In this document: positions 43,184 to 53,366 of the stretch, piece by piece
Position numbering within the stretch: the first letter of the stretch is position 1
Layout: each line of letters opens with the position of its first letter
DNA from: Alcaligenaceae bacterium
GTDB taxonomy: Bacteria > Pseudomonadota > Gammaproteobacteria > Burkholderiales > Burkholderiaceae_B
Direction of reading: 5' to 3'
Length of the DNA stretch: 64,000 nucleotides
Assembly: GCA_947378965.1 (NCBI GenBank)
Contig: CANCMG010000004.1
Location: forward strand, 42,324 to 106,323
Notes under the pieces: generated by a model
Seen by the model: the letters and a program-made list of their open reading frames with translations, nothing else
Databases searched by the model: none
What the model was told of the DNA's origin: nothing
Made by a program: the position numbers and the translations under genes

Positions 43184-44068
43184 ATGGAAAAAAAAGTTCG
43201 CTTTCAATCGCGTTGGTTACCTTGGGTGCTGATTGCACCTCAGTTAACGATCGTCTTGGTTTTTTTCTTTTGGCCCGCTGGTCAGGCCTTGTATCAAAGC
43301 GTGCTTGAAGAAGATGCGTTTGGTATGTCGCGCCAATTCGTGGGCATGCAAAATTTTTCACGGCTGTTTAACGACTCACTTTACCTCGAATCCTTTCAAA
43401 CCACGGCCTTGTTTTCGGTGTTGGTCGCAGTCTGTGGCTTGACCTTGGCGCTCTTGCTTGCGGTCATGGCGGATCGCGTGTGGCGCGCTGCAAGTATTTA
43501 TAAGACGCTCTTAATTTGGCCCTACGCCGTGGCGCCCGCCATTGCGGGAGTCTTGTGGGTATTTATGTTTGCTTCGCCCATGGGCGTCATCGCTTTTGCC
43601 GTGCGTTGGCTTGGCTTGAACTGGAATCATCTGCTTGATAGTCGAGACGCCATGACGTTGATCGTTGTGGCGGCAGTCTGGAAGCAAATTTCATATAACT
43701 TCTTATTTTTTTTGGCAGGGCTGCAGTCAATTCCAAAGTCATTGCTTGAGGCCGCGGCCATTGATGGGGCAACCCCCTGGCACCGCTTTCGCACGATCGT
43801 GTTTCCGCTGTTGTCACCCACCACGTTTTTCTTACTGGTGATTAACGTGGTGTACGCCTTCTTTGATACGTTTGCCATTATTGATGCCACGACACATGGT
43901 GGGCCGGGTAAAGCCACCTCAATCTTGGTTTACAAGGTGTATTACGACGGCTTTAAGGCGATGGATCTGGGCAGTTCGGCCGCACAGTCTGTGATCTTGA
44001 TGTTCATCGTGGTGTGCCTGACCGTGGTGCAGTTTCGCTTCATTGAGCGCAAGGTGCAATATGCGTGA
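43184..44068 (+). CDS. ugpA: ABC transporter permease, UgpA-like
   Basis: [33 protein letters not shown] loop [28 protein letters not shown]. Confidence 0.88.
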   Translation: MEKKVRFQSRWLPWVLIAPQLTIVLVFFFWPAGQALYQSVLEEDAFGMSRQFVGMQNFSRLFNDSLYLESFQTTALFSVLVAVCGLTLALLLAVMADRVWRAASIYKTLLIWPYAVAPAIAGVLWVFMFASPMGVIAFAVRWLGLNWNHLLDSRDAMTLIVVAAVWKQISYNFLFFLAGLQSIPKSLLEAAAIDGATPWHRFRTIVFPLLSPTTFFLLVINVVYAFFDTFAIIDATTHGGPGKATSILVYKVYYDGFKAMDLGSSAAQSVILMFIVVCLTVVQFRFIERKVQYA

Positions 44069-44083
44069 CCAGGTTGACATATC

Positions 44084-44938
44084 ATGATTGAAAGACGCCC
44101 CGTACTGACAATCCTGTCTCACCTCGTGTTGCTACTTGGTGTGCTGATTGTGGCGTTTCCGGTCTATGTGACGCTTGTGGCTTCAACCCAGACCACCGCG
44201 CAGATCACACAAGCGATCCCAATGTCTTTGGTGCCTGGCAACCACATGCTTGAAACCTATCGCCTTGCCCTCTTTGGTGGTGCAACAGAGTCGGGTGGGC
44301 GCATCTTGCCGGCTTGGCCGATGATGTGGGTGAGCTTGGTGACAGCTTTGCTCATTAGCGTGGGCAAAATCACGATTTCAATGCTCTCGGCGTTTGCCAT
44401 TGTCTACTTCAGGTTTCCGTTTCGAGGCCTGGTATTTTGGATGATTTTCATCACCTTAATGTTACCGGTTGAAGTCCGCATCGGGCCGACCTACCAAGTG
44501 GTCTCCAACCTTGGGATGTTGAACTCGTACGCGGGGTTGACCATCCCCTTGATTGCCTCGGCAACCGCCACGTTTTTGTTTAGACAGTTCTTTTTGACGG
44601 TGCCCGATGAACTGGTTGAGGCTGCGCGGATGGATGGCGCTGGGCCGATGCGATTTTTTTGGGATGTCTTGTTGCCTTTGTCTCGCACCAGTATCGCGGC
44701 GCTCTTTGTGATTCAATTTATTTATGGTTGGAATCAGTACCTCTGGCCATTACTGATCACGACCGACGAGAATATGTCTCCGGTGGTGATGGGGATCAGA
44801 CGTTTGATTTCGGGTGATGCATACACCGAGTGGAACGTCGTGATGGCGACCGCGATATTGGCGATGTTGCCACCGGCCTTGGTCGTGGTGCTGATGCAAA
44901 AGTGGTTTGTGAAAGGGTTAGTGGATTCTGAAAAATAA
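44084..44938 (+). CDS. ugpE: ABC transporter permease, UgpE-like
   Basis: [48 protein letters not shown]. Confidence 0.9.
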   Translation: MIERRPVLTILSHLVLLLGVLIVAFPVYVTLVASTQTTAQITQAIPMSLVPGNHMLETYRLALFGGATESGGRILPAWPMMWVSLVTALLISVGKITISMLSAFAIVYFRFPFRGLVFWMIFITLMLPVEVRIGPTYQVVSNLGMLNSYAGLTIPLIASATATFLFRQFFLTVPDELVEAARMDGAGPMRFFWDVLLPLSRTSIAALFVIQFIYGWNQYLWPLLITTDENMSPVVMGIRRLISGDAYTEWNVVMATAILAMLPPALVVVLMQKWFVKGLVDSEK

Positions 44939-45023
44939 AACTTCAGTTAAATTGTTCAAGACGTGTCAACATGCACCTGAGGTCACCAATACATCAATTG
45001 GAGACAATCTCAGCCGCGACATC

Positions 45024-45135
45024 CAAGTCATAATACTCAAGTCATAACACTCAAGTCATAAGCCTCAAGTCATAACACTCAAGTCATAACACTCAATTCA
45101 TAGCGTTCCAGCCACAACACCTTAGTCACAACACC
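45024..45135. repeat. 14-bp tandem repeat, 8 copies, consensus CAAGTCATAACACT
   Basis: Contiguous 14-mers at 45024, 45038, 45052, 45066, 45080, 45094, 45108, 45122; the last three degenerate. Confidence 0.95.
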
Positions 45136-45151
45136 TCGAGCGTATACAGAC

Positions 45152-46156
45152 ATGGCCGCGATTTCTTTAAAAAATATCGTCAAGCAGTATGGCGTGGGTA
45201 AAGCCGCGGTGCAGGTGATCCATAACGTCTCTGCCGAAATCAGCGATGGTGAGTTTGTCGTCATCGTGGGTCCTTCAGGCTGCGGCAAGTCGACCTTGCT
45301 TCGGATGGTGGCTGGCCTTGAAGAGATCACTGCCGGCACCATTTCAATCGGTGCGCGAGTTGTCAATGATCTTGAACCTGCCGAGCGCGATATCGCGATG
45401 GTATTTCAAAACTATGCGCTTTATCCCCACATGACGGTCTTTGACAACATGGCATATGGTCTCAAAATCGCGCGCGTCGCCAAGGATGAAATCAAAGCTC
45501 GGGTTGAAAAGGCCGCAGGTATTCTTGAGCTCATGCCCTACCTAGACCGTAAGCCGCGTGCGTTGTCAGGTGGGCAGCGCCAACGTGTGGCCATGGGTCG
45601 AGCAATCGTGCGTCAACCACAAGTATTTTTGTTTGACGAACCCCTCTCTAATCTTGACGCAAAATTGCGCGCACAGACGCGACTTGAAATTCAAAAGCTG
45701 CACCGCGAACTTGGCATTACCTCTTTATTTGTGACGCACGATCAAGTCGAGGCGATGACCTTGGCGCAGCGCATGCTGGTGATGAATGGCGGAAAAATGG
45801 AACAGTTCGGCACGCCCGAAGAGGTTTACAACGCACCCGCAAGTACATTTGTGGCAAGCTTTATTGGCTCGCCGCCGATGAATTTATTAAAAGCAGCACC
45901 GGGCGTGGCTGCCGGCTCGATTTTGGGGATCAGACCCGAGCATCTTGAACTTGGTGCCGAGGGTTGGGCATTGACGGTGGATGGCATCGAATTGCTCGGT
46001 GCAGAGCGCCTGCTTTATTGTCGCCTGCAAGACGAGTCGCTGATTGTGCGGATTCACGAAGAGCAACAACCGCCGAAACTGGGGGCGACGATTTACGCTA
46101 AGCCGCGGGTCGATCGCCTGCATCTGTTTGCCGCGCGCACCGGGTTGCGTCTGTAA
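45152..46156 (+). CDS. ugpC: ABC transporter ATP-binding protein, UgpC-like
   Basis: [57 protein letters not shown]-terminal TOBE. Confidence 0.92.
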   Translation: MAAISLKNIVKQYGVGKAAVQVIHNVSAEISDGEFVVIVGPSGCGKSTLLRMVAGLEEITAGTISIGARVVNDLEPAERDIAMVFQNYALYPHMTVFDNMAYGLKIARVAKDEIKARVEKAAGILELMPYLDRKPRALSGGQRQRVAMGRAIVRQPQVFLFDEPLSNLDAKLRAQTRLEIQKLHRELGITSLFVTHDQVEAMTLAQRMLVMNGGKMEQFGTPEEVYNAPASTFVASFIGSPPMNLLKAAPGVAAGSILGIRPEHLELGAEGWALTVDGIELLGAERLLYCRLQDESLIVRIHEEQQPPKLGATIYAKPRVDRLHLFAARTGLRL

Positions 46157-46410
46157 GGGTTTTCGCTAGTGTGCGCGGGGGTCGTGCGTCGCGAGCAGGG
46201 CGCCTGAGCTTGTCTGCCTGAGGCCGGACACACGAATGCCTAGCTTCAGAAGGGATCACTGTGATATCGTCCCAACTCAAGAGACGGGGCTGACTTTTTT
46301 TGGCGGCCCCGCAACAAGTGGTAGGGCTTAGTTGGCTTTTGTAGTCTCGCAATCAGTGGCGGGGCTCACTGCTTAAACAGCCCTGCACGCACCGAGACAA
46401 AACAAGCGTT

Positions 46411-47289
46411 ATGCAGACTGATTCTTACTTACCCTTTGATCCTAAGGTCGCGCCTAAGCAAAAATTGCCTGCGGGTACGGTGGATTGTCATTTTCATGTT
46501 TTTGAAGATGCGGCCAAATATCCCTACACGGCAAAGCGCTCGTATACGCCAAGCTTGGCCCCTTGGGCGGCCTTTGAGGCAATGAATCATGCCATTGGCG
46601 CAGATCGTGCCGTGCTGGTGCACCCCTCGGTTTATGGTCATGATCACGCCACGCTCTATGACACGCTGCAAGCGCATCCTGAGCGCTTACGTGCGGTCGG
46701 TGTCTTGCCGTTGGACGTGACTGACAAAGAGATTGAAAAACTGCATCAGGCCGGAACCCGCGGGACACGTCTGAATATTTTGTTTGCGGGCGGCGGTCAA
46801 TTGAGTGACGCCGAGAGCTTAGCCAAACGCCTGAAGCCGTTTGGTTGGCACATACAGTTTCTCGTAGATGTTGCGGCCCAGCCAGATATCCCAGCCTGGG
46901 CTGCCAAATTAGGCGTGCCTGTTGTCTTTGATCACTTCGGCCATCCTTCAACACCCGACGTCAATGATGCGGGCTTTAAGAACATGTGCGCCCTCGTAAA
47001 AGAAGGTATCGCCTGGGTAAAATTGTCTGGCGCTTATCGTGTGGTTGAGCCTGGCGCCAAGTGGGCAGCGATCCAGCCGTTTGTGGAGGCCTTGCTAGCG
47101 ACACGAACTGATCGGCTGGTGTGGGGCACAGACTGGCCGCATCCAAATATCCCTGCACCAATGCCTAATGATGGAGACCTCGCTGACGCGGTGTTTAAGT
47201 GGTTGCCCGACGCTGCGTTGCGGCAGCAGATTCTTGTGAATAACCCAGAAGTTTTGTATGACTTCGCCCCCTTTATTAAAAACGTTTAA
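46411..47289 (+). CDS. Amidohydrolase family protein (2-pyrone-4,6-dicarboxylate lactonase-like)
   Basis: GTVDCHFHVFEDAAKYPY; WGTDWPHPNIPAPMPNDGDL; NNPEVLYDF. Confidence 0.88.
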   Translation: MQTDSYLPFDPKVAPKQKLPAGTVDCHFHVFEDAAKYPYTAKRSYTPSLAPWAAFEAMNHAIGADRAVLVHPSVYGHDHATLYDTLQAHPERLRAVGVLPLDVTDKEIEKLHQAGTRGTRLNILFAGGGQLSDAESLAKRLKPFGWHIQFLVDVAAQPDIPAWAAKLGVPVVFDHFGHPSTPDVNDAGFKNMCALVKEGIAWVKLSGAYRVVEPGAKWAAIQPFVEALLATRTDRLVWGTDWPHPNIPAPMPNDGDLADAVFKWLPDAALRQQILVNNPEVLYDFAPFIKNV

Positions 47290-47309
47290 CTTTTAAAACC
47301 GGAGACTCT

Positions 47310-48308
47310 ATGAAACGTCGTCACTTATTCGCTCTTTCAGCCTTGGTTGCCGCCACCTTTGCGTTGGGCGCACCCACACAAGCGTTTGCCCAAAAGACCG
47401 TCTTGAAACTTGCTTGGACGACTCCAGAGAGCCCAACTGATCCCTATTCGGTTGGTGCGACAGCCTTCAAGAAAGCTGTCGAGGCAAACTCTAAGGGCTC
47501 GATCGAGGTGCAGCTGTATCCTAATCGTCAACTTGGTGAAGAGAAACAAGTGATGGAGGCTGTGCGCTTTGGCACGGTCGACATGACAATCATGACCAAT
47601 GCGGTGATTGCTCAAATTGAGCCGGCCTATCAGGTTAACGATCTGCCGTTCTTGTACTCAAGCGAAGCGCAAGCGCGTAAGGCGTTAGATGGCAAACTTG
47701 GCAACGACTTGTCGGCACTCTTGGCCAAGAAAAACATGCTTGTGTTGGGTTACATGGAAGGCGGCTTTCGCCAGATGATCAACAATAAAAAGCCTGTCGG
47801 TGTACCCGCCGATGTGACCGGCGTTAAGTACCGTGTTATGCAAAACCCAATGTATATCGACATGTTCACCTCGTTGGGTGGTGCTGCGGTGCCGATGGCT
47901 TGGGGCGAAGTGTTTACCGCTGTGCAGCAAGGCACGATTGACGGCCTAGAGATCCCGATCGCTGTGATCGATAGTTCAAAGATGTACGAAGTGACAAAGT
48001 TTTTGTCGATGACGAACCACACGTACTCGGCGATTGCTCTGTTGATTTCGAAACGCTCAATGGATAAGCTGACTCCCGAGCAAAAAACGGCAGTCATCGA
48101 AGCCGGTAAGACCGCAACGGCCGAGCAGCGCGCTGCAGCCTTGATCAACGAGAAGGCCTTGATTGATGGTCTCGCGAAGAAGGGCATGATCATTAACCAA
48201 GTGGCAGATGTCGCACCTTTTCGCAAATCGGTTCAATCGATTTACGATAAGTCGCGTGTCGCTGTTGGCGACGCGCTGATCAATCAGGCACTTGACGCAG
48301 TGAAGTAA
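47310..48308 (+). CDS. TRAP transporter substrate-binding protein (DctP family)
   Basis: Signal peptide; LGEEKQVMEAVRFGTVDMTIMTNAVIAQIEPAYQVNDLPFL; GVKYRVMQNPMYIDMFTSLGGAAVPMAWGEVFTAVQQGTIDGLE. Confidence 0.95.
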   Translation: MKRRHLFALSALVAATFALGAPTQAFAQKTVLKLAWTTPESPTDPYSVGATAFKKAVEANSKGSIEVQLYPNRQLGEEKQVMEAVRFGTVDMTIMTNAVIAQIEPAYQVNDLPFLYSSEAQARKALDGKLGNDLSALLAKKNMLVLGYMEGGFRQMINNKKPVGVPADVTGVKYRVMQNPMYIDMFTSLGGAAVPMAWGEVFTAVQQGTIDGLEIPIAVIDSSKMYEVTKFLSMTNHTYSAIALLISKRSMDKLTPEQKTAVIEAGKTATAEQRAAALINEKALIDGLAKKGMIINQVADVAPFRKSVQSIYDKSRVAVGDALINQALDAVK

Positions 48309-48320
48309 GAGGTTAAAAAA

Positions 48321-48347
48321 AGGCGCTCGGTTGGGCGCCTTTTTTTT
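48321..48347 (+). terminator. Intra-operon intrinsic terminator between dctP and dctQ
   Basis: AGGCGC-TCGGTTGG-GCGCCT followed by TTTTTTT. Confidence 0.85.
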
Positions 48348-48377
48348 ATAGGTGTATTTCTAGACTGGAAAATTTGT

Positions 48378-48848
48378 ATGCGTCATTGGTTTGACAAACT
48401 TGAAAGCGTATTGAAGATGGCCGCAGTTGCGATTGTGTTGCTGATGCTGTTGACACTCAGCGCGCAAGTCTTTTTGCGTTACGTTTTCGGTAAGGCCTTG
48501 TCCTGGAGCGAAGAGCTCTCTTTACTTGGTTTTGCCTGGGTCGTGGTGATTTCGACTGTCATCGGTATCCGGCGCCTGACCCACGCCCGCATGGATTTAC
48601 TGGTTGGCTTATTGCCGAAGTCACTGCACGGCGCGGTCGATGCTTTAGTGTCGTTGATGATGTGCTCCTTGGGCCTCTTCATGGCCTACGCCGGCTGGAA
48701 TTACGTGATCGAGACCCGTGGCGCCACCTCGGCGGCCATTGGGTTTCCGATTGAGTTTCTGTATTCAGCAGCGCCCGCTTTTGGCGTGTTGATTGCCTTG
48801 TTCTCTTTAGAACGCTTATTGCCTTGGGCGGAGTCTTTAAATGAGTAG
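48378..48848 (+). CDS. TRAP transporter small permease (DctQ)
   Basis: Four TM segments; QVFLRYVFGKALSWSEELSLLGFAWVVVIS. Confidence 0.93.
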   Translation: MRHWFDKLESVLKMAAVAIVLLMLLTLSAQVFLRYVFGKALSWSEELSLLGFAWVVVISTVIGIRRLTHARMDLLVGLLPKSLHGAVDALVSLMMCSLGLFMAYAGWNYVIETRGATSAAIGFPIEFLYSAAPAFGVLIALFSLERLLPWAESLNE

Positions 48849-50109
48849 CACCGCTTGGTTGTTGTCGGCAGGATTTGGCGTCTTGATGTTATTGGGCGTG
48901 CCTTTTGCGTTTGCGATTGGCATCGTCGTCGCGCTTTCGTTGTTGGTATCGGGTATCGAGCCTATGCTGTTGCCGCAATCGGTTGTTGCCGGCACGCAGT
49001 CTTTTTCGTTGCTGGCGATTCCGTTCTTCATGTTGGCGGGCGAGTTGATGTCTGCGGGCGGGTTGTCGCAACGGTTGATTAAAGTTGCTGATGTCTTTGT
49101 GCGTCATCTGACGGGCGGTTTGGGCTTGGTGACCGTGTTAGCCGCGGCGATTTTTGCGGCGATTTCTGGCTCGGCGCCGGCAACTACCGCCGCGATTGGC
49201 GCGATCATGATCCCTGCCATGGCCGAACGCGGCTATAGCAAACCTTTTGCGACCGCCGTTGCGGTGAGCGCGGGTATTTTGGCCCCCTTGATTCCGCCTT
49301 CGATTGCGTTTGTGATCTGGGGTGTGATCGCCGAGCAGTCAATCGCACGTTTATTTAGCGCAGGGATTTTGCCTGGCTTATTGATGGCAGCGGGGTTGAT
49401 GGTGGTGTGCTGGTGGCATGCCAAAAAGCACAAGATCCCCACGCAACCACGTGCAAAGTTGCCAGAAATACGCGCCGCGTTGCGCGATGGCATCTGGGCA
49501 CTGCTTGCACCGGCGATCGTCTTGGGTGGTATCTACGGCGGCGTGTTTACTCCAACCGAAGCGGCTGTGGTGAGTTGTGTGTATGCCCTCTTCGTTGGGA
49601 CGGTCGTTGAAAAGCGTTTGAAATGGCGCGAATTGCCTGAGATCGTTTGGCGCTCAACCAAAGTCACCGCGATTGTCATGTCGATCATTGTGTTCTCGGC
49701 TGGCTTTGGTATTTTGATTGCACAAGAACAACTTGCTCCGAAGGCCGCGACTTGGCTTGCCGCAAACATCCACGAAAAATGGATCATGTTGTTGGTCTTG
49801 AATCTGGTGTTTTTCTTGGTAGCAGCGGTGATGGATGAAATCGCCATCATGGTCGTGTTTGGGCCGCTGTTGATCGCGATTGCAAATAGTTTTGCGATTA
49901 GCCCAATTCACTTTGGGGCGATCATTGTGACAAACGTGGCGATCGGTATGGCAGCACCACCAATTGGTTATTGCCTGTTTGTTGGGATGGCCATCAGCGG
50001 CTTGAAACTCACCGACGTATCCCGCGTGATGCTGCCTTTTGTGGGTGTGATGCTGATTGTCCTGATGCTGGTGACGTATGTACCAGGCTTTGCCTTAGCG
50101 CTGCAATAG
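48841..50109 (+). CDS. TRAP transporter large permease (DctM)
   Basis: GVPFAFAIGIVVALSLL, SGSAPATTAAIGAIMIPAMAERGY, APLIPPSIAFVIWG, FTPTEAAVVSCVYALFVG; overlaps dctQ by 8 bp. Confidence 0.95.
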   Translation: MSSTAWLLSAGFGVLMLLGVPFAFAIGIVVALSLLVSGIEPMLLPQSVVAGTQSFSLLAIPFFMLAGELMSAGGLSQRLIKVADVFVRHLTGGLGLVTVLAAAIFAAISGSAPATTAAIGAIMIPAMAERGYSKPFATAVAVSAGILAPLIPPSIAFVIWGVIAEQSIARLFSAGILPGLLMAAGLMVVCWWHAKKHKIPTQPRAKLPEIRAALRDGIWALLAPAIVLGGIYGGVFTPTEAAVVSCVYALFVGTVVEKRLKWRELPEIVWRSTKVTAIVMSIIVFSAGFGILIAQEQLAPKAATWLAANIHEKWIMLLVLNLVFFLVAAVMDEIAIMVVFGPLLIAIANSFAISPIHFGAIIVTNVAIGMAAPPIGYCLFVGMAISGLKLTDVSRVMLPFVGVMLIVLMLVTYVPGFALALQ

Positions 50110-50134
50110 TTAAAAGCGTTCAGGGCTTGCGGTA

Positions 50135-50164
50135 AAGAACGGGCACTTAGTTGTGTCCGTTCTT
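50135..50164. terminator. Bidirectional terminator-like hairpin between convergent dctM and queC
   Basis: AAGAACGGGCAC / GTGTCCGTTCTT 12-bp stem with one G-U wobble on the plus strand (A-C mismatch on the minus). Confidence 0.6.
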
Positions 50165-50178
50165 ATTCAAGCGGCTTA

Positions 50179-50871
50179 TTACGCAAACTTGGCGTCTAAC
50201 GGGTCTTTGATCCCAACCTGCGCAAACCCCTTTGCCCTAAGCAAGCACGAGTCACACTGCTTGCAGGGCGCACCATTAGGTGCAGGGTCATAGCAGCTGG
50301 TGGTTTCTGAAAAGTCGACACCCAGCTCTAACCCTTTGCGAATAATATCTGCCTTACTCATGTTGATGAGTGGTGCGCGAATCTTGAGTCGTTGCGTGCC
50401 TTCGACGCCAGCCTTTGTCGCGAGATTGCCTAAGTGCTCAAAGGCTTCAATGAACTCTGGGCGGCAATCGGGGTAGCCGCTGTAATCCATTGCATTGACG
50501 CCTACAAAAATATCTTGAGCGCCTAAGACCTCGGCCCAGCCCAAGGCAAAGCTTAAAAAAATCGTGTTGCGTGCGGGTACGTAAGTGATGGGGATCCCCG
50601 CGCTGATGTCATCGACAGAGTGGCCTTTGGGCACGTCGATATCGGCGGTCAGTGCCGAGCCGCCAAAACTGCGTAAGTCGATATCCAGAATGGCGTGACG
50701 AGCAACGCCACGCAACTTGGCAAAGGCAGCGGCGCGTTCAAGCTCAATCGAATGACGCTGGCCATAACGAAAACTCAGCGCGTAGACTTCAAAGCCTTCG
50801 TGCTGAGCCATCGCCACCACGGTGGTTGAATCTAAACCACCACTTAATAAACAGACCGCTTTCTTTGACAT
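50179..50871 (-). CDS. queC: 7-cyano-7-deazaguanine synthase QueC
   Basis: [60 protein letters not shown]. Confidence 0.97.
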   Translation of the reverse strand: MSKKAVCLLSGGLDSTTVVAMAQHEGFEVYALSFRYGQRHSIELERAAAFAKLRGVARHAILDIDLRSFGGSALTADIDVPKGHSVDDISAGIPITYVPARNTIFLSFALGWAEVLGAQDIFVGVNAMDYSGYPDCRPEFIEAFEHLGNLATKAGVEGTQRLKIRAPLINMSKADIIRKGLELGVDFSETTSCYDPAPNGAPCKQCDSCLLRAKGFAQVGIKDPLDAKFA

Positions 50872-50884
50872 TCAATATGACCTA

Positions 50885-52408
50885 TTACTTCGCCGTCGGC
50901 ATCACAAACTCGGCACCTTTGCCGATGGTTTCAGGCCAGCGCTGCATCACTGATTTTTGCTTGGTATAAAAACGCACGCCTTCTTCGCCGTAAGCATGCA
51001 TATCGCCAAACAGGCTCTTCTTCCAGCCGCCAAAGCCGTGCCAGGCCATCGGTACCGGAATCGGCACATTGATCCCGACCATCCCGACTTGAATGCGACG
51101 GCTAAATTCGCGTGCGACGTTGCCATCGCGCGTGTAGCAAGACACGCCATTGCCAAACTCGTGAGCGTTGATCAACTCAACTGCCTCGCCAAAGTCTTTG
51201 ACGCGTACGCAACCAAGCACGGGGCCAAAAATTTCTTCTTTATAAATGCGCATTGAAGGGGTGACGTGGTCAAACAAACTGCCGCCAGTAAAAAAGCCTT
51301 GCTCGTGTCCGGCAACTTTAATCCCGCGCCCGTCGACCACCAATTTGGCGCCTTCATTTACGCCAACTTCGATATAGCCTTCGATACGTTCAAGTGCCTG
51401 GCGTGTGACGATGGGGCCCATTTCAGCGTCGAGTTCAAGACCATTTTTGATTTTGAGCGTTTTAGCGCGCGCGGCAAGCAGGGGGACGATTTTGTCGGCG
51501 ACATCGCCCACCAGCACGGCCACCGAAATTGCCATGCAGCGTTCGCCCGCAGAGCCATAGGCCGCGCCAATCAGGCCGTCCACCGCTTGCTCGATATCCG
51601 CATCAGGCATGACCACCATATGATTTTTGGCGCCACCCAAGGCTTGCACGCGTTTGCCTAAATCGGCGCCCCGCTGGTAGATGTATTGCGCGATGGGTGT
51701 TGAGCCCACAAAGCTGATGGCTTTGACGTCTGGGTGCTCGAGCAGCGCATCGACCGCAACCTTATCGCCTTGTACGACGTTAAAGACGCCGTCTGGCAGA
51801 CCAGCCTCCTTGAATAACTGAGCCATAAAGATTGAGGCAGAAGGGTCGCGTTCGCTTGGCTTCAAAATAAAGCAATTGCCTGCTGCGATCGCAACCGGAA
51901 ACATCCAGCATGGCACCATGCATGGGAAATTAAAGGGCGTAATCCCCGCGACCACGCCCAACGGTTGGCGCAGTGTCCAGTTATCGATGCCGGTCGAAAC
52001 TTGATCGGTGAAATCGCCTTTCAATAACTGCGGCATGCCGCAGGCAAACTCAACGATGTCGATGCCACGCATGACTTCGCCTTGTGCGTCGGTGAAAACC
52101 TTGCCATGCTCTTGGGTGATGATCGAGGCCAGTTCATCTTTGCGCTCGTTGAGCAAAGCTAAAAAGTTATTCATGATGCGAGCCCGTCGAATCGGGGGGG
52201 TGTCAGCCCAACTGGCAAACGCTTTTTTTGCACTCTCAACGGCAGACTTGACGGTATCTAAGCTGGCGAGCTCAACTTGGCGTGCCACTTGCCCCGTGGC
52301 CGGATTAAAGACATCTTGGGTGCGCGCACCGGCAGTCGTGATGGCTTGGTTGTGAATCCAATGCGAGACCACACTGGGGATGACGGGCATCGGAGGCTGC
52401 TTAGACAT
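50885..52408 (-). CDS. mmsA: CoA-acylating methylmalonate-semialdehyde dehydrogenase
   Basis: [80 protein letters not shown]. Confidence 0.96.
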   Translation of the reverse strand: MSKQPPMPVIPSVVSHWIHNQAITTAGARTQDVFNPATGQVARQVELASLDTVKSAVESAKKAFASWADTPPIRRARIMNNFLALLNERKDELASIITQEHGKVFTDAQGEVMRGIDIVEFACGMPQLLKGDFTDQVSTGIDNWTLRQPLGVVAGITPFNFPCMVPCWMFPVAIAAGNCFILKPSERDPSASIFMAQLFKEAGLPDGVFNVVQGDKVAVDALLEHPDVKAISFVGSTPIAQYIYQRGADLGKRVQALGGAKNHMVVMPDADIEQAVDGLIGAAYGSAGERCMAISVAVLVGDVADKIVPLLAARAKTLKIKNGLELDAEMGPIVTRQALERIEGYIEVGVNEGAKLVVDGRGIKVAGHEQGFFTGGSLFDHVTPSMRIYKEEIFGPVLGCVRVKDFGEAVELINAHEFGNGVSCYTRDGNVAREFSRRIQVGMVGINVPIPVPMAWHGFGGWKKSLFGDMHAYGEEGVRFYTKQKSVMQRWPETIGKGAEFVMPTAK

Positions 52409-52605
52409 ACAAAATCCTTTTAGAGTAGGTTTCGTGGCCGCGGGGGCACGAAAAGGGGGCACTTAAACGTAATTTCTCGATAACGCTAAAAACATGTGCT
52501 CAAAATACGAGCGTAATGTCATTGTAAGATGGTTGGCTAGGTGTTCGCACTTCTTGTTAAACTTTGCCCCTTTCTTGTTCGATTGACCGGAGTCTTTTTC
52601 ACGCT

Positions 52606-53361
52606 ATGAGTCAGCCCCTTCTTGGCAAAGTTGCCCTTGTGACCGGCGCCGCTCGCGGCATCGGCCGTGCCTGCGCGTTGAAACTGGCCTCTGCTGGCTG
52701 CGACATCGTTGCTAATTATTACAACAGCTTTGACGAGGCTGAGGCCGTTTGCGCTGAAGTGCGGGCGATGGGCCGTCGTGCGATTGCGGTACAAGCCAGT
52801 GTCGGCGTGCCCGACAGCGTGGTCGAGCTGTTTGAGGTCATTACCAAAGAATTTGGCCAACTGGATATTGTGATCAGTAACGCGGCCTCGGGTGTCCTGA
52901 AGCCCGCCATGGAAATGAGTCTGAAGCATTTTCGCTGGTGTCTTGAAACTAACGCCTTCGCAGTCAATTTGTTGGCACAACAGGCTTTGCCTTTAATGAA
53001 ACATGGCGGTCGCATTGTGGCCATGTCTAGTTTGGGCGCCCAGCGTGCCATGCCTCATTATGGGTTTATCGGCGCTTCAAAGGCAGCCCTTGAGGCTTTA
53101 GTGCGCACGTTAGCGCAAGAGCTCGGCCCGCAGGGGATTCGGGTCAATACAGTTTCGGCTGGTGTCGTGGATACCGACGCGCTGAGTCACTTTCCAAATC
53201 GCGAGCAGGTCTTGTCTGAATTTGCTGCACGTACGCCGGCGGGCCCTAGTTTGCTACCCACCAACGTTGCCGATGCCGTTTACCTGTTGTGTTTGCCAGA
53301 GGCCGCATGGATCAATGGCCACACCCTAGTGGTGGATGGCGGTTTTTCAATTTCAGGGTGA
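52606..53361 (+). CDS. SDR family oxidoreductase (FabG/FabI/FabL-like)
   Basis: VALVTGAARGIGRACALKLASAG (TGxxxGIG), S...YGFIGASKAALEALVRTLAQELGPQGIRVNTVSAG; ATG 52606. Confidence 0.92.
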   Translation: MSQPLLGKVALVTGAARGIGRACALKLASAGCDIVANYYNSFDEAEAVCAEVRAMGRRAIAVQASVGVPDSVVELFEVITKEFGQLDIVISNAASGVLKPAMEMSLKHFRWCLETNAFAVNLLAQQALPLMKHGGRIVAMSSLGAQRAMPHYGFIGASKAALEALVRTLAQELGPQGIRVNTVSAGVVDTDALSHFPNREQVLSEFAARTPAGPSLLPTNVADAVYLLCLPEAAWINGHTLVVDGGFSISG

Positions 53362-53366
53362 ACACC

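Noticed and set aside
45024-45135. CRISPR array
   Set aside because: 14-bp units are contiguous with no spacers and there are no cas genes; simple tandem repeat. The same applies to 29803-29879.
46098-46352. 84-aa minus ORF with VIPSEARHSCVRPQ downstream of ugpC
   Set aside because: Looks like translation of non-coding or interspersed sequence overlapping the ugpC 3' end; no RBS or family support.
47750-48226. 158-aa minus ORF opposite dctP
   Set aside because: Antisense to a strongly supported TRAP binding protein; composition typical of shadow ORFs.
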